This document shows positions 35,720-46,240 of a stretch of DNA of 64,000 nt, in pieces. Numbering within the stretch: the first letter of the stretch is position 1; every line of letters begins with the position of its first letter. The notes under the pieces are model-generated. The model made no database searches, was not told the origin of the DNA, and saw only the letters and a program-made list of their open reading frames with translations. A program made the translations under genes and the position numbers. Origin of the DNA: Lachnospiraceae bacterium (lineage in GTDB: Bacteria; Bacillota; Clostridia; Lachnospirales; Lachnospiraceae); contig JAAZZQ010000022.1 in the NCBI GenBank assembly GCA_014239155.1, positions 1-64,000 of the forward strand, read 5' to 3'.

Positions 35720-38700
35720 ATGAGTTTTAACGAACACGCATTAGAACTATCCATTATAGAACTTTTACAAAATAAAGGTTACCGCCATCAGACAGGCAGT
35801 AAATTATTACGTAAAAAATCAGAAGTTCTGATAGTAGACGACTTAAAAGAATATTTACATACCCGATATGCTTCGGCTGAGCTAACAGAAAGCGAGATTG
35901 ACAGCATTATTCTCTCTTTACGCACAGTAGGCGGAACATTGTATGAAGCAAATAAAGCAGTGATGTCTATGATAATAGATGGATTTGTATTCAATCGGGA
36001 AAATAAGGATAAGAAAGACATCTTGATTGAGTTAATAAACTATGCGGAACCGGAAAAGAATATTTTTAAAATTGTAAACCAGTTGGAGATAGAAGGATAT
36101 AACTATCAGACTCGGATACCAGATGGTATTATTTATATTAATGGGCTTCCCCTTATTGTATTGGAATTTAAAACTGCAGTACAGGAAAACACGACGATAA
36201 TGGATGCATACACGCAATTGACAGTTCGATACCAGAGAGATATCCCTGAAATTTTCAAATACAATGCATTTGTAGTAATTAGCGACGGGGCAAATAGTAA
36301 ATATGGCTCACTATTTACACCATATGAATTTTTCTATGCATGGAGAAAGGTTCATGATGATGACAAAGAAAAGGATGGCATCAACTCTTTGTTTACTATG
36401 ATAGAGGGTTTATTTTCACAGGACAGGCTTCTTGCAGTAATAAAGAATTTTATCTACTTTCCTGATTCTACAGACAGTAATTTGAAAATAGTATGTCGCT
36501 ATCCACAATTTTTTGCCGCCAATAATTTGTATGAAAATGCGAAGGCACATAGGAAGCCAGATGGTGATGGTAAGGGAGGGACATACTTTGGTACAACTGG
36601 CTGTGGGAAAAGTTACACAATGCTTTTTCTTACGCGCATGATTATGAAAAGTAGTTCTTTTAAAAGCCCAACTATTTTGATTATTACAGATAGAACTGAT
36701 TTAGACGACCAGCTTTCTAAACAGTTTGTTGCCTCTAAACAGTTTATTGGCGATAGCAATATTGTAAGTATTGAATCGAGAGACAAGCTTCGGGAAGAAT
36801 TACAAGGCAGACCAAGTGGCGGCGTATATTTGACTACAATACAAAAGTTTACAGAGGATACGCAGCTTCTAACAGACAGGTATAATGTGATTTGTATTTC
36901 AGACGAGGCACATCGTTCACAGATTAATCTGGATACGGAGAACGGGGTAAATAGGACCTATGGTTTTGCTAAATATTTACATGATTCCTTGCCGAATGCA
37001 ACCTATATTGGCTTTACAGGAACACCGATTGACGCGACAATGGAGGTGTTTGGAGATATTGTGGGGCACCCGTATACTATGACAGAGGCAGTGAAAGATG
37101 AAATCACAGTAAATCTTGTTTATGATGGGCGTGCGGCAAGAGTGACATTGCGCGAGGACAAGCTGCGTGAAATTGAAACGTATTATGATAAATGTGCCAG
37201 TCTTGGATCCTCGGAAGAACAGGTAGAGGAAAGCCAGAAAGCAGTAGCGCACTTGGATTCAATTATTGGTGATCCAGATAGATTAAAAGTGGTCGCAAAA
37301 GATTTTGTATCCCATTATGAAAAAAGAGTAGAGGAGGGTTCTACAGTAGCAGGCAAGGCAATGTTTGTATGTGCAAACAGGCTGATAGCCTATGCCTTTT
37401 ATCGGAATTTAATAGAACTTCGTCCGGCATGGAAGGAGAAGAGAAAAGCGCCAGAGGGTGTAGAACTAACAGAGAAAGACGAAAAAGAATTAAAACCAAT
37501 AGAAAAAGTTCGCCTTGTTATGACAAGGAATAAGGATGATGAGAAGGCGCTTTATGAGATGTTAGGCACAAAGGAAGACAGGAAGGAACTGGATAGGCAG
37601 TTTAAAAATGTAAAATCCAATTTCAAGATAGCCATTGTAGTAGATATGTGGCTGACGGGATTTGATGTGCCGTGTCTTGATACGATTTATATTGACAAAT
37701 CGATTCAGCAGCATACATTGATACAGACCATTTCCAGAGTAAACCGCGTCTATGAGGGCAAGGATAGAGGATTGATTGTCGATTATATTGGCATCAAGAA
37801 AAATATGAATATTGCACTTTGCAAATATACAAATTATGAGAAAGAGGAATTGGACGATATTAGTCGGGCAGTAACAATTGTGCTGGATCAGCTTGAAGTA
37901 TTAGACCAAATGTTTTGTAATTTCAGTGCGAAAGATTACTATGAAGGAAGTCCGGTTGAACAGTTAAATTGTTTAAATAGAGCAGTAGAGTATGTGCAGC
38001 TGACACAGGATTTGGAAGTTCGATTTATGGCAGCAGTGAAGAAGATGAAGCAGGCATTTAATCTGTGCAGCTCAAGTGAACAGTTTACAAATACACATAT
38101 TGAAAAATTGCATTTTTATCAAGCAGTGCGTTCCATATTGTTTAAACTGACAAAAGGAAATGCGCCGGATATTTCTCAGATGAATGCCAAAGTCCGCAAA
38201 CTACTGGATGATGCGATACAGTCTGATGGCATTGAAGAATTGTTTGAAACAGGAAAGCATATAGAAGTTGATATTTTTAGCGATGAATATATGGCGCGAA
38301 TTGAAAAAATTAACATGCCGAACACGAAAATCAAAGCGTTGCAGAGATTATTGTCCTATGCTATTGAGGAATTTAGGCGGGTAAACAAAATCAAAAGTGT
38401 TGAATTTGCCGAGAGAATGAGAGCAGTTGTTGACGCTTATAATAATCGAAGGAAGGAGGAAGCTTTTGCAAATGAGATTCTTGACGATGTGGCAAACCAG
38501 CTTGCAGATTTATTACATGAATTGAAGGCGGAAAGAAATTCTTTTCAAGATGTGGGAATTGATTATGAGGAAAAAGCTTTTTATGATATTTTACTTGCAG
38601 TGTCAAAAAAGTATGCGTTTGAATATCCAAATGACAAGATGATTGAATTGTCCAAAGAGATTCGGGTAGTTGTAGATGACAAAGCAAAATATACAGACTG

Positions 38701-38845
38701 GTCTACCAAAGAGGATATCAAGGCTACTCTGAAAGCGGATTTGACTGTTTTACTTGATAAATATGGTTCCCCGCTATCTGCAATTGATGATGTTTATAAA
38801 GAAGTGTTGGAACAAGCGGAAAATTTTAAGAAGTATGCAAAATAG
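35720..38845 (+). CDS. hsdR: Type I restriction endonuclease subunit R
   Basis: HsdR is the ATP-driven translocase and nuclease of the type I system. The nuclease PD-(D/E)xK motif appears as PDGIIYINGLPLIVLEFK near residue 135. The helicase domain has Walker A (GTTGCGKSYT near 295), DEAH (SDEAHRSQ near 397), and motif III YIGFTGTPID. A C-terminal helical domain follows, and the 1041-residue length is normal. It is separated from hsdS by the small toxin-antitoxin-like unit, about 620 bp. AAAGGAG precedes the ATG. Confidence 0.96.
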   Translation: MSFNEHALELSIIELLQNKGYRHQTGSKLLRKKSEVLIVDDLKEYLHTRYASAELTESEIDSIILSLRTVGGTLYEANKAVMSMIIDGFVFNRENKDKKDILIELINYAEPEKNIFKIVNQLEIEGYNYQTRIPDGIIYINGLPLIVLEFKTAVQENTTIMDAYTQLTVRYQRDIPEIFKYNAFVVISDGANSKYGSLFTPYEFFYAWRKVHDDDKEKDGINSLFTMIEGLFSQDRLLAVIKNFIYFPDSTDSNLKIVCRYPQFFAANNLYENAKAHRKPDGDGKGGTYFGTTGCGKSYTMLFLTRMIMKSSSFKSPTILIITDRTDLDDQLSKQFVASKQFIGDSNIVSIESRDKLREELQGRPSGGVYLTTIQKFTEDTQLLTDRYNVICISDEAHRSQINLDTENGVNRTYGFAKYLHDSLPNATYIGFTGTPIDATMEVFGDIVGHPYTMTEAVKDEITVNLVYDGRAARVTLREDKLREIETYYDKCASLGSSEEQVEESQKAVAHLDSIIGDPDRLKVVAKDFVSHYEKRVEEGSTVAGKAMFVCANRLIAYAFYRNLIELRPAWKEKRKAPEGVELTEKDEKELKPIEKVRLVMTRNKDDEKALYEMLGTKEDRKELDRQFKNVKSNFKIAIVVDMWLTGFDVPCLDTIYIDKSIQQHTLIQTISRVNRVYEGKDRGLIVDYIGIKKNMNIALCKYTNYEKEELDDISRAVTIVLDQLEVLDQMFCNFSAKDYYEGSPVEQLNCLNRAVEYVQLTQDLEVRFMAAVKKMKQAFNLCSSSEQFTNTHIEKLHFYQAVRSILFKLTKGNAPDISQMNAKVRKLLDDAIQSDGIEELFETGKHIEVDIFSDEYMARIEKINMPNTKIKALQRLLSYAIEEFRRVNKIKSVEFAERMRAVVDAYNNRRKEEAFANEILDDVANQLADLLHELKAERNSFQDVGIDYEEKAFYDILLAVSKKYAFEYPNDKMIELSKEIRVVVDDKAKYTDWSTKEDIKATLKADLTVLLDKYGSPLSAIDDVYKEVLEQAENFKKYAK

Positions 38846-38912
38846 TGTAATGCAAGAGGAAATAAGCTGTTATTGGCGCACAGGTTATGTGACGCGTAGA
38901 GAAGGATTTTTT

Positions 38913-39875
38913 ATGAAATGGAAAAAATTTACGATTAAAACGATTACAGAGGCAGAGGATATTATTATTAGCACATTGTATGATATTGGCTTAGAGGGGG
39001 CACAGATTGAGGATAAGATTCCACTGACCCCATTGGAAAAAGAACAAATGTTTGTAGATATTTTACCGGATGCGCCAGAGGATGACGGAATTGCATATTT
39101 GAGCTTTTTTGTTGAAGAAAATGAGAACAATCTGATAAATACAGATGAAATAACGGCAAATATTCACAGGGAACTTGACATACTTCGCAACTTTATGGAT
39201 GTCGGTGAAGGGACAATTATGGTTTCGGAGACGGAGGACATTGATTGGATTAATAACTGGAAGCAGTTTTTTCATCAATTTTACATTGATGATCTGCTTG
39301 TGATTCCCTCGTGGGAAGAGATTCAGCCAGCAGACAGAGATAAAAAAGTTCTTCATATTGATCCGGGAACAGCATTTGGAACAGGGATGCATGAGACAAC
39401 ACAGCTTTGCATTCGCCAGTTAAAAAAATATATCACATCAAAGACAGAACTGCTTGATGTGGGGACAGGCAGCGGCGTTCTTGCGATTATTTCACTTCTG
39501 TATGGAATCAAACATGCAGTTGGCACAGACCTCGACCCTTGTGCAATAGAGGCAGTGCAGGAAAATATGGCAGCAAACAATATTGCGCCAGAGTGCTTTG
39601 AAATGATGATTGGGAATCTTATCACAGACAAGATAGTGCAGGATAAAGTTGGCTATGAGAAGTATGATATTGTTGTCGCAAATATTTTGGCAGATGTGCT
39701 TGTGCCGCTTACCCCTGTGATTGTCAATCAACTCAAGCCAGGTGGGGTGTATATTACTTCTGGCATTATTGATAACAAAGAACAGATAGTGCGTGATGCC
39801 GTGGAAGCTGCGGGGCTTGAGGTTATCGAAGTTACTTATCAAGGCGAGTGGGTAAGTGTTACAGCACGCAAATAA
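38913..39875 (+). CDS. prmA: Ribosomal protein L11 methyltransferase
   Basis: PrmA methylates ribosomal protein L11. The 320-residue protein has the N-terminal L11-binding domain (from MKWKKFTIKT), a linker, and a Rossmann SAM site DVGTGSGVLAI, after DPGTAFGTGMHETTQLC and before ANILADVL. The ATG at 38913 was chosen because GAAGGA lies 8 bp upstream and the family starts here; the open frame extends upstream into hsdR. It begins a housekeeping run with a phosphorylase and rsmE. Confidence 0.93.
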   Translation: MKWKKFTIKTITEAEDIIISTLYDIGLEGAQIEDKIPLTPLEKEQMFVDILPDAPEDDGIAYLSFFVEENENNLINTDEITANIHRELDILRNFMDVGEGTIMVSETEDIDWINNWKQFFHQFYIDDLLVIPSWEEIQPADRDKKVLHIDPGTAFGTGMHETTQLCIRQLKKYITSKTELLDVGTGSGVLAIISLLYGIKHAVGTDLDPCAIEAVQENMAANNIAPECFEMMIGNLITDKIVQDKVGYEKYDIVVANILADVLVPLTPVIVNQLKPGGVYITSGIIDNKEQIVRDAVEAAGLEVIEVTYQGEWVSVTARK

Positions 39876-39921
39876 AATAGGAATTAGTACGACAAATGAA
39901 GTTCAGATGGGAGAAAAACAA

Positions 39922-40698
39922 ATGATTGTTGAAAATGAATTTCCGATTTTGGAGTATAGTACAGAACGAAATGCAATAATTAATCCCGGATGGAGAGGGG
40001 AACAGCAAAAGGGACCTTTTCCGCGGCTGTGTATTATGACATTTTTTAAGGAGGTATTTGATTCGTTTGTTGAACAATACCACGGCGAGATTATTGGTAC
40101 CTATATTTCGGAGATGAGACCATTTCACGCATATAAACTTAACTATAAAGATATGGAAATCTGTGTAATTCAAGCAGTTGTAGGTTCTGGCTCTATTTCA
40201 ATGATGACGGACTGGCTATATGGGGAAGGCGTTGAAGTGTTGTTGTGTTGTGGAGGATGCGGTGTGTTGGCGAATATTCCAGCAGGAGATAGTATCATTC
40301 CAATTCGTGCATTAAGAGATGAAGGGGCTTCCTATAAATATTTGCCGCCAAGCAGATATATTGAATTAGATGAGGAGCCTGTAAAAGTTTTTGAGCAGGT
40401 TTTGACAGAATATAAAATACCATATAGAAAGTGCACTACATGGTCTACAGATGGCTTTTATCGGGAGACAAAAGAAATGGTAGAGCATAGAATCCAGCAG
40501 GGATGTCAAACAGTGGAGATGGAATGTTCTGCTATGGCAGCAATTGCAAAATACCGCAATAAAGTTTTCGGACAGCTTTTGTACAGTGGAGATATACTGG
40601 TGGGAAATGAAGAATATGATGACAGAGGTTGGAACACAAATCTTTCTGCGCGGGAAAAGATTTTTCAAGTGACGCTGGAAGCATTACTTCGACTTTGA
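39922..40698 (+). CDS. Nucleoside phosphorylase family protein
   Basis: The protein is of the PNP/UDP phosphorylase superfamily, which splits nucleosides with phosphate. Motifs visible are ICVIQAVVGSGSISMMTDWL, a Gly-rich CCGGCGVL segment near residue 108, and TVEMECSAMAAIAKY near residue 195, the site of the ribose-binding Glu. The sequence is closest in feel to uridine phosphorylases, but the base preference is uncertain. GGGAGA lies 8 bp before the ATG at 39922; an ATG at 39907 is also in frame. Confidence 0.8.
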   Translation: MIVENEFPILEYSTERNAIINPGWRGEQQKGPFPRLCIMTFFKEVFDSFVEQYHGEIIGTYISEMRPFHAYKLNYKDMEICVIQAVVGSGSISMMTDWLYGEGVEVLLCCGGCGVLANIPAGDSIIPIRALRDEGASYKYLPPSRYIELDEEPVKVFEQVLTEYKIPYRKCTTWSTDGFYRETKEMVEHRIQQGCQTVEMECSAMAAIAKYRNKVFGQLLYSGDILVGNEEYDDRGWNTNLSAREKIFQVTLEALLRL

Positions 40699-40720
40699 TA
40701 TAGATATAGAGGTAAAGTTT

Positions 40721-41479
40721 ATGTATCATTTTTTTGTGGAGCCTTCTCAGATTAATGACAAGCGCATTGTTATCACAGGTGATGATGTGAATCATATTAA
40801 AAATGTAATCCGTCTTAAGCAGGGCGATGAAATTAGCATCAGCAATGGAATAGATGGCAGAGAGTATCGATGCGGGATTGCGGAGATTTCAGATTTAGAG
40901 GTTGTGTGTGCGCTTCGTTTTATTAAGGAAGAAGGTGTGGAGTTGCCCGCTAAGGTATTTCTTTTTCAGGGATTGCCTAAGGGTGACAAAATGGAGTTTA
41001 TTATTCAAAAGATGGTGGAGCTTGGTGTGCATGAAATAATTCCAGTGTCTATGAGTCGTTGCGTGGTGAAGCTCGACACAAAAAAAGCAGCGGCAAAAAA
41101 AACACGTTGGCAAGGCATTGCGCAGGCTGCTGCCAAGCAGAGCCGTCGCGCGATTGTGCCAAGGGTGCATGAAGTTATGAGCTATAAGGAAGCATTGTTG
41201 TATGCAAAAAGTATGGATGTCAAGCTAGTTCCCTATGAGATGGAAGAAATGCTGGATGGGGCGTCTGGCATGGAAGGCACAAGACAGTTGATCGACCATA
41301 TAGAACCAGAGCAGTCAGTTGCTATTTTTATTGGTCCAGAGGGCGGATTTGAAGAAAGTGAGATTCAGGCAGCAATAGATTGTGACATAAAACCTATTAC
41401 ATTAGGAAGAAGGATTTTGCGCACCGAGACGGCGGGCATGACGGTTATGGCATGGATTCTATATCGACTGGAAAAATAG
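40721..41479 (+). CDS. rsmE: 16S rRNA m3U1498 methyltransferase RsmE
   Basis: RsmE methylates U1498 of 16S rRNA. The 252-residue protein has an N-terminal PUA-like domain (MYHFFVEPSQ to about 70) and a SPOUT methyltransferase domain with the knot motifs FIGPEGGFEESEI and LGRRILRTETAG. It often stands next to prmA, as here. AGAGG precedes the ATG. Confidence 0.95.
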   Translation: MYHFFVEPSQINDKRIVITGDDVNHIKNVIRLKQGDEISISNGIDGREYRCGIAEISDLEVVCALRFIKEEGVELPAKVFLFQGLPKGDKMEFIIQKMVELGVHEIIPVSMSRCVVKLDTKKAAAKKTRWQGIAQAAAKQSRRAIVPRVHEVMSYKEALLYAKSMDVKLVPYEMEEMLDGASGMEGTRQLIDHIEPEQSVAIFIGPEGGFEESEIQAAIDCDIKPITLGRRILRTETAGMTVMAWILYRLEK

Positions 41480-41633
41480 AATAGTAGAAATTAATGTTTT
41501 TATTGCGCAAACATTGTCGTTCTGTTATGATGAAATATGTCGCATAAACAGGATTTTGAGTCACAAAAATAGAAAAAACTGCATATTTATATAAATATGA
41601 TAGTTTAGGTAATATATGTTTGAAGGTGTGAAT

Positions 41634-42791
41634 ATGATGGAAGTTTATCTTGACAACTCAGCAACAACCAGATGTTTGCCGGAAGTTGCTGCGCTTATGA
41701 CACGAATTATGTGTGAGGAGTATGGAAATCCTTCAAGTATGCACAAAAAGGGTGTGGAGAGCGAAAAGTATGTGCGCTATGCCAAAGAAGTTATTGCAAA
41801 ATGCATGAAAGTACAAGAGAAGGAAATACTTTTTACATCAGGAGGAACCGAATCGGACAATATCGCATTAATCGGTGGTGCATATGCCAACTGCAGGGCG
41901 GGGCGGCATATTATAACGACGCGCATAGAACACCCTGCGGTTTTGCAGACATGTGCTTATCTCGAAGAACAAGGCTTTGCTGTGACATATCTTCCTGTGG
42001 ATGCAAAAGGGGTAATTTCGCTTGTCAACCTAGAGCGGGCAATGACCAAAAACACAATTCTGGTATCGATTATGCATACCAACAATGAAGTTGGTGCTGT
42101 GCAGCCAATTGAGCAGGCAGGGGAACTGATTAAACGCATGAATCCTAACACTTTGTTTCATGTGGACGCTGTGCAAGGTTTTGGAAAGTGCAGGATTTAT
42201 CCCAAGCGCATGCACATTGACTTGCTGTCTGTCAGCGCACACAAAATACATGGACCAAAGGGTGTTGGCTTTTTGTATATCGACGAAAGGGCAAAAGTGC
42301 GGCCCATTATTTTTGGTGGCGGGCAGCAGAAAGGAATGCGCTCTGGTACGGAGAATGTTCCGGGTATTGCAGGAATGGCAAGGGCAATCGAGGAAATTTT
42401 TTCTGATTTAGATGAAAAAATAGAGTATTTATATAGTATCAAGGAGCGATTTGTGGAGGGTGTGCGCGCTTTGGACGGCATTCGGCTTAACGGTCCTGTA
42501 GGGCGTGACGGTGCGCCGCATGTTGTGAGTGTGTCCATACAAGGTGTGCGCAGTGAGGTGATGTTACATGCGTTAGAGGACAAGGGAATTTATGTGTCCG
42601 CAGGCAGTGCGTGTTCCTCTAACAAGCCATCTACATCGGCAACGCTAAAGGCAATTGGTGTTGAAAAACAATATCTTGACACGACACTGCGTTTTAGTTT
42701 CAGTTTGTATACAACAGAAGCAGACATTGACTATACAGTGAACTGCCTAAGTGAATTGCTGCCAATGCTCAGAAAATACACCCGCAAATAG
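41634..42791 (+). CDS. Cysteine desulfurase (NifS/IscS type)
   Basis: This PLP enzyme takes sulfur from cysteine and hands it on as a persulfide. YLDNSATT opens the protein; HVDAVQGFGK and the PLP lysine in SAHKIHGPKG are present, and the catalytic cysteine is in AGSACSSNKPS near residue 322. It lies directly before thiI, the arrangement of NifZ-ThiI in Bacillus, where the desulfurase serves 4-thiouridine formation in tRNA. AAGGTG precedes the ATG at 41634; another ATG follows at once. Confidence 0.93.
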   Translation: MMEVYLDNSATTRCLPEVAALMTRIMCEEYGNPSSMHKKGVESEKYVRYAKEVIAKCMKVQEKEILFTSGGTESDNIALIGGAYANCRAGRHIITTRIEHPAVLQTCAYLEEQGFAVTYLPVDAKGVISLVNLERAMTKNTILVSIMHTNNEVGAVQPIEQAGELIKRMNPNTLFHVDAVQGFGKCRIYPKRMHIDLLSVSAHKIHGPKGVGFLYIDERAKVRPIIFGGGQQKGMRSGTENVPGIAGMARAIEEIFSDLDEKIEYLYSIKERFVEGVRALDGIRLNGPVGRDGAPHVVSVSIQGVRSEVMLHALEDKGIYVSAGSACSSNKPSTSATLKAIGVEKQYLDTTLRFSFSLYTTEADIDYTVNCLSELLPMLRKYTRK

Positions 42792-42860
42792 GATAATAGA
42801 CTTTCAAAGCCTTTTGCACTGGAGAGTGCAAGAGGCTATGATAACATCATGGAGGGAAAT

Positions 42861-44045
42861 ATGTACAAATCATTTTTAATAAAGTACGCCGAGATTGGTG
42901 TGAAGGGGAAGAATCGATATCTGTTCGAGGACAAATTATGTGAGCAGATTCGCTATGCGCTGACACGCTGCGAGGGCACATTTGAGGTTACAAAATCTCA
43001 AGGAAGAATCTATGTCAATGCGCTTTCGGCATTTGATTATGAGGAGACAATAGAACAGTTAAAGAGCGTGTTCGGTATCACAGGTATCTGTCCTGTTGTT
43101 CACGTGGAAGATGAAGGATTTGAAAAACTTTGCGCAGATGTCATTGATTATATGAATGCGGTGTATCCTGATAAGAAGTTTACTTTTAAGGTTGATGCGC
43201 GTAGAGCACGCAAAAATTATCCAAAAAATTCTATGGAAATTAATTGTAACATTGGAGAAGCACTGTTGGATGCATTTCCAGAGATGCATGTTGATGTACA
43301 TAAACCAGACGTAATGCTGCACATAGAGGTGCGTGAAAAAATATATATTTACTCGACAGTTATTGCGGGTCCCGGTGGGCTTCCTGTCGGGACGAACGGA
43401 AAAGGTATGTTGCTTTTGTCGGGTGGCATTGACTCGCCGGTTGCGGGCTATATGATTGCAAAGCGCGGTGTGAAGATTGACGCAGTATATTTTAATGCGC
43501 CCCCCTACACAAGCGAGCGTGCGACACAGAAGGTAATTGACCTTGCACGAATCGTCTCCAAATACAGTGGTCCAATACAGTTGCACATTATCAACTTTAC
43601 GGATATTCAATTGTATATTTACGACCAGTGCCCGCACGATGAACTTACAATTATTATGCGTCGCTATATGATGCGGATTGCGGAGGAGATTGCGAAAAAA
43701 AGCGGCTGTCTCGGATTGATTACAGGAGAGAGCATTGGACAGGTGGCTTCACAGACAATGCAATCACTGATGGCGACAAATGATGTGTGTACAATGCCAG
43801 TCTATAGACCGTTAATTGGATTTGACAAGCAGGAGATTATAGAAGTTTCGGAGAAGATTGATACATATGAGACCTCAATTCAACCCTATGAGGACTGTTG
43901 TACAATTTTTGTGGCAAAGCACCCTGTTACGAAACCAAATCTCAATGTGATACGGATTCACGAGAGAAATCTTGATGAAAAAATAGATGCGCTGGTAAAG
44001 ACAGCGTTGGAAACGGATGAAGTGATAGAGATCGTATCAAAATAA
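42861..44045 (+). CDS. thiI: tRNA 4-thiouridine synthase ThiI
   Basis: ThiI adenylates U8 of tRNA and inserts sulfur. The 394-residue protein has a ferredoxin-like and THUMP N-terminal region and the PP-loop LLSGGIDSPVAGY near residue 185. It ends at VIEIVSK without a rhodanese domain, as usual in Firmicutes, so the sulfur must come straight from the desulfurase encoded just before. GGAGGG lies 7 bp before the chosen ATG. Confidence 0.95.
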   Translation: MYKSFLIKYAEIGVKGKNRYLFEDKLCEQIRYALTRCEGTFEVTKSQGRIYVNALSAFDYEETIEQLKSVFGITGICPVVHVEDEGFEKLCADVIDYMNAVYPDKKFTFKVDARRARKNYPKNSMEINCNIGEALLDAFPEMHVDVHKPDVMLHIEVREKIYIYSTVIAGPGGLPVGTNGKGMLLLSGGIDSPVAGYMIAKRGVKIDAVYFNAPPYTSERATQKVIDLARIVSKYSGPIQLHIINFTDIQLYIYDQCPHDELTIIMRRYMMRIAEEIAKKSGCLGLITGESIGQVASQTMQSLMATNDVCTMPVYRPLIGFDKQEIIEVSEKIDTYETSIQPYEDCCTIFVAKHPVTKPNLNVIRIHERNLDEKIDALVKTALETDEVIEIVSK

Positions 44046-44061
44046 ATGCGCAGAAACAAAA

Positions 44062-44087
44062 ACCGAGTACATTTTCATGCACTCGGT
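44062..44087 (-). terminator. Terminator of the HPr-like gene
   Basis: ACCGAGTGCATG and its pair (CATGAAAATGTACTCGGT) are followed on the minus strand by TTTTTG. It ends the minus-strand gene and may also act for thiI. Confidence 0.6.
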
Positions 44088-44131
44088 AAATGCTTCAATT
44101 GGACAAGATACAGTTATGTATTTACATGAAA

Positions 44132-44362
44132 TTATACTAAGTATGGTTTCAATACTTCCATAATCTCATCTGTGCCGCCCTCAGCATGGATATTTAGATC
44201 AATTGGCTTAGAGAGGTCTAAGCTGAAGATACCCATGATAGACTTTGCATCAATAACGTATCTGCCTGAAACAAGGTCAAAATCATAATCGAACTTTGTG
44301 ATATCGTTAACGAAAGACTTTACCTTATCAATAGAGTTTAAAGAAATCTGAACTGTTTTCAT
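44132..44362 (-). CDS. HPr-like protein lacking the active histidine (Crh-like)
   Basis: The 76-residue protein has the HPr fold. The region of the regulatory serine is preserved (DAKSIMGIFSLDLSKP, Ser41, equivalent to Ser46 of HPr), but the loop normally holding His15 reads NSIDKVKSF and contains no histidine. It therefore cannot accept phosphate from enzyme I, but could be a target of HPr kinase, like Crh of Bacillus. It stands alone on the minus strand with AGGAGG before its ATG. Confidence 0.8.
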   Translation of the reverse strand: MKTVQISLNSIDKVKSFVNDITKFDYDFDLVSGRYVIDAKSIMGIFSLDLSKPIDLNIHAEGGTDEIMEVLKPYLV

Positions 44363-44565
44363 TCTGATTTACCTCCTTTTATTATCCCTTCCTTTTAATA
44401 ATAAAGGGAAACAGTGGAAAAGTCAACTACAGATAAAAAACAGTTGTCATGAAAATTGACGAAAATAAACTAAAAATATGTACAAATTGACATTGGTGCT
44501 AAAATTTGTTTCTATTAAAGAGTTATATTTGTGTAATATGATTTTAGGAAAGGATAACCATAAAA

Positions 44566-45852
44566 ATGAAAACAGTAGCATATCACAATTTGGGCTGTAA
44601 AGTAAATGCCTACGAGATGGATGCCATGCTTGAGTCGTTGCGGGAGCATGGATATCAGATTGTACCATTTGAAGGAAAAGCGGATATTTATATTGTGAAT
44701 ACTTGTACAGTCACAAATATTGCAGACAGAAAGAGCAGACAGATGCTGCACAGGGCAAAAAAGACCAACCCTGAGGGAATTGTCGTGGCAGTTGGCTGTT
44801 ATGTCCAGTCTGATACACAAGCTGTGGAGGCGGACAGCGCTGTGGACCTTTTAATTGGAAATAATAGAAAAAAAGACTTGGTTAAAATTCTTGAAAACTA
44901 TATGAATGGTGTGGTTCAGGAGAACGTAATTGACATTTATCATGCATCGGAGTACGAGGAAATGCAGATAACATCGACTGTAGAGCACACACGGGCTTAT
45001 ATTAAGATACAGGACGGGTGCAACCAGTTTTGTACATATTGTATGATACCCTATGCGCGGGGGCGTGTTAGATGCAGGGCAAAGGAATCTATTCTCAAAG
45101 AGATTAAGGGACTTGCAGCTGCAGGATACAAGGAATTTGTATTGACAGGAATCCATATTAGTTCTTATGGTATAGAGGAATTGTTGTCCTTGATGCAGGC
45201 AATCGATATGATAGAGGGTGTGGAGCGAATCCGTCTTGGCTCGCTTGAACCACGTATTATCACAGAAGATTTTGTAAGAGAGTTGTCTGTGCTTATGCAT
45301 CTTTGTCCTCATTTTCATCTGTCACTTCAGAGTGGTTGTGATAGCGTGTTAAAGCGTATGAATCGCCATTATACGGCGAAGGAGTATTTAGAGGGGGTTT
45401 GGCTGCTGCGTAAGTATTTTGATAATCCGGCGATTACAACGGATGTGATTGTGGGATTTCCGGGAGAAACAGAACTAGAGTTTGATATTACTAGACAATT
45501 TGTTGAGTTGGTTGGATTCTATGAAATGCATATTTTTAAGTATTCCAAAAGGCGGGGCACGAAAGCAGCGGTGATGCCAGCTCAGGTATCAGAAGAGATT
45601 AAGACGCACAGAAGCAATGTGCTACAAGCTATCGAATTGCAGGATTCAAAGGCGTTTCGTGCCTCTTATATAGGAAAAGACAAACAGGTGTTATTTGAGG
45701 AAAAAAAAGTTCTTTCAGGAAAGGAATACTGGATTGGGCATACAAAAGAGTATGTGAAAGTGGCTTGCGAGGTGGAAGGCAAAATATTGGAAAATCAATT
45801 GATTACAGGAAAAATCAAAGGATTCTTACAAGATGATATTCTGATAATGTAA
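44566..45852 (+). CDS. mtaB: tRNA t6A37 methylthiotransferase MtaB
   Basis: This radical SAM methylthiotransferase converts t6A37 of tRNA to ms2t6A. The N-terminal domain carries the cluster cysteines (LGCKVNAYE, NTCTVTN and VGCYVQ). The radical SAM motif is CNQFCTYC near residue 150. A TRAM domain ends the 428-residue protein. The HNLGCKVN start identifies MtaB rather than MiaB. It is divergent from the HPr-like gene. Confidence 0.93.
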   Translation: MKTVAYHNLGCKVNAYEMDAMLESLREHGYQIVPFEGKADIYIVNTCTVTNIADRKSRQMLHRAKKTNPEGIVVAVGCYVQSDTQAVEADSAVDLLIGNNRKKDLVKILENYMNGVVQENVIDIYHASEYEEMQITSTVEHTRAYIKIQDGCNQFCTYCMIPYARGRVRCRAKESILKEIKGLAAAGYKEFVLTGIHISSYGIEELLSLMQAIDMIEGVERIRLGSLEPRIITEDFVRELSVLMHLCPHFHLSLQSGCDSVLKRMNRHYTAKEYLEGVWLLRKYFDNPAITTDVIVGFPGETELEFDITRQFVELVGFYEMHIFKYSKRRGTKAAVMPAQVSEEIKTHRSNVLQAIELQDSKAFRASYIGKDKQVLFEEKKVLSGKEYWIGHTKEYVKVACEVEGKILENQLITGKIKGFLQDDILIM

Positions 45853-46240
45853 TAGTTTAGCCATGCAGAATTGATTGTGCAAGTTGTACGTAGGAGCTTG
45901 CTCACTAAGGGCAATTTATACAATTAATTCTATATGGACGCCCAATATGAAATAAATTGTCAGCAAAGATCTAATATCATTGATGAAAGTATATATTCTG
46001 GCGACTTATGAATGGCATGGCGAAATTGTTACATATAATAGGTTGGGATATTTTTTATGTGTAGACCTGTGCAGAGGAAATAAGCCGCTATAGCGGCGTA
46101 CAGGTCGTGCGGCAAGTAGGGGAAAATTTTTTCCCCTACTCGATTTTGGTGCTAACTCTTGAATTTTGGACAGAATTAAGTTATGATAAATATAACAGTG
46201 CAAAAATACGGAAGCTCATCGATTGGAAGGAGCATAGAGA
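45853..46240. other. Repeat-rich gap between mtaB and ireB
   Basis: An imperfect inverted repeat (AGAATTGATTGTGCAAG / CAATTTATACAATTAATTCT) spans about 45870-45932. A second hairpin group at 46060-46145 has GACCTGT...ACAGGTC around GCCGCTATAGCGGC, then GTAGGGGAAAA / TTTTCCCCTAC. The 17 bp at 46129-46145 are identical to 4581-4597. No gene is seen. Confidence 0.5.

Noticed and set aside
43059-43637. Minus-strand frame of 192 codons
   Set aside because: A shadow of thiI; its composition (rich in His, Ile, Cys) is not protein-like.
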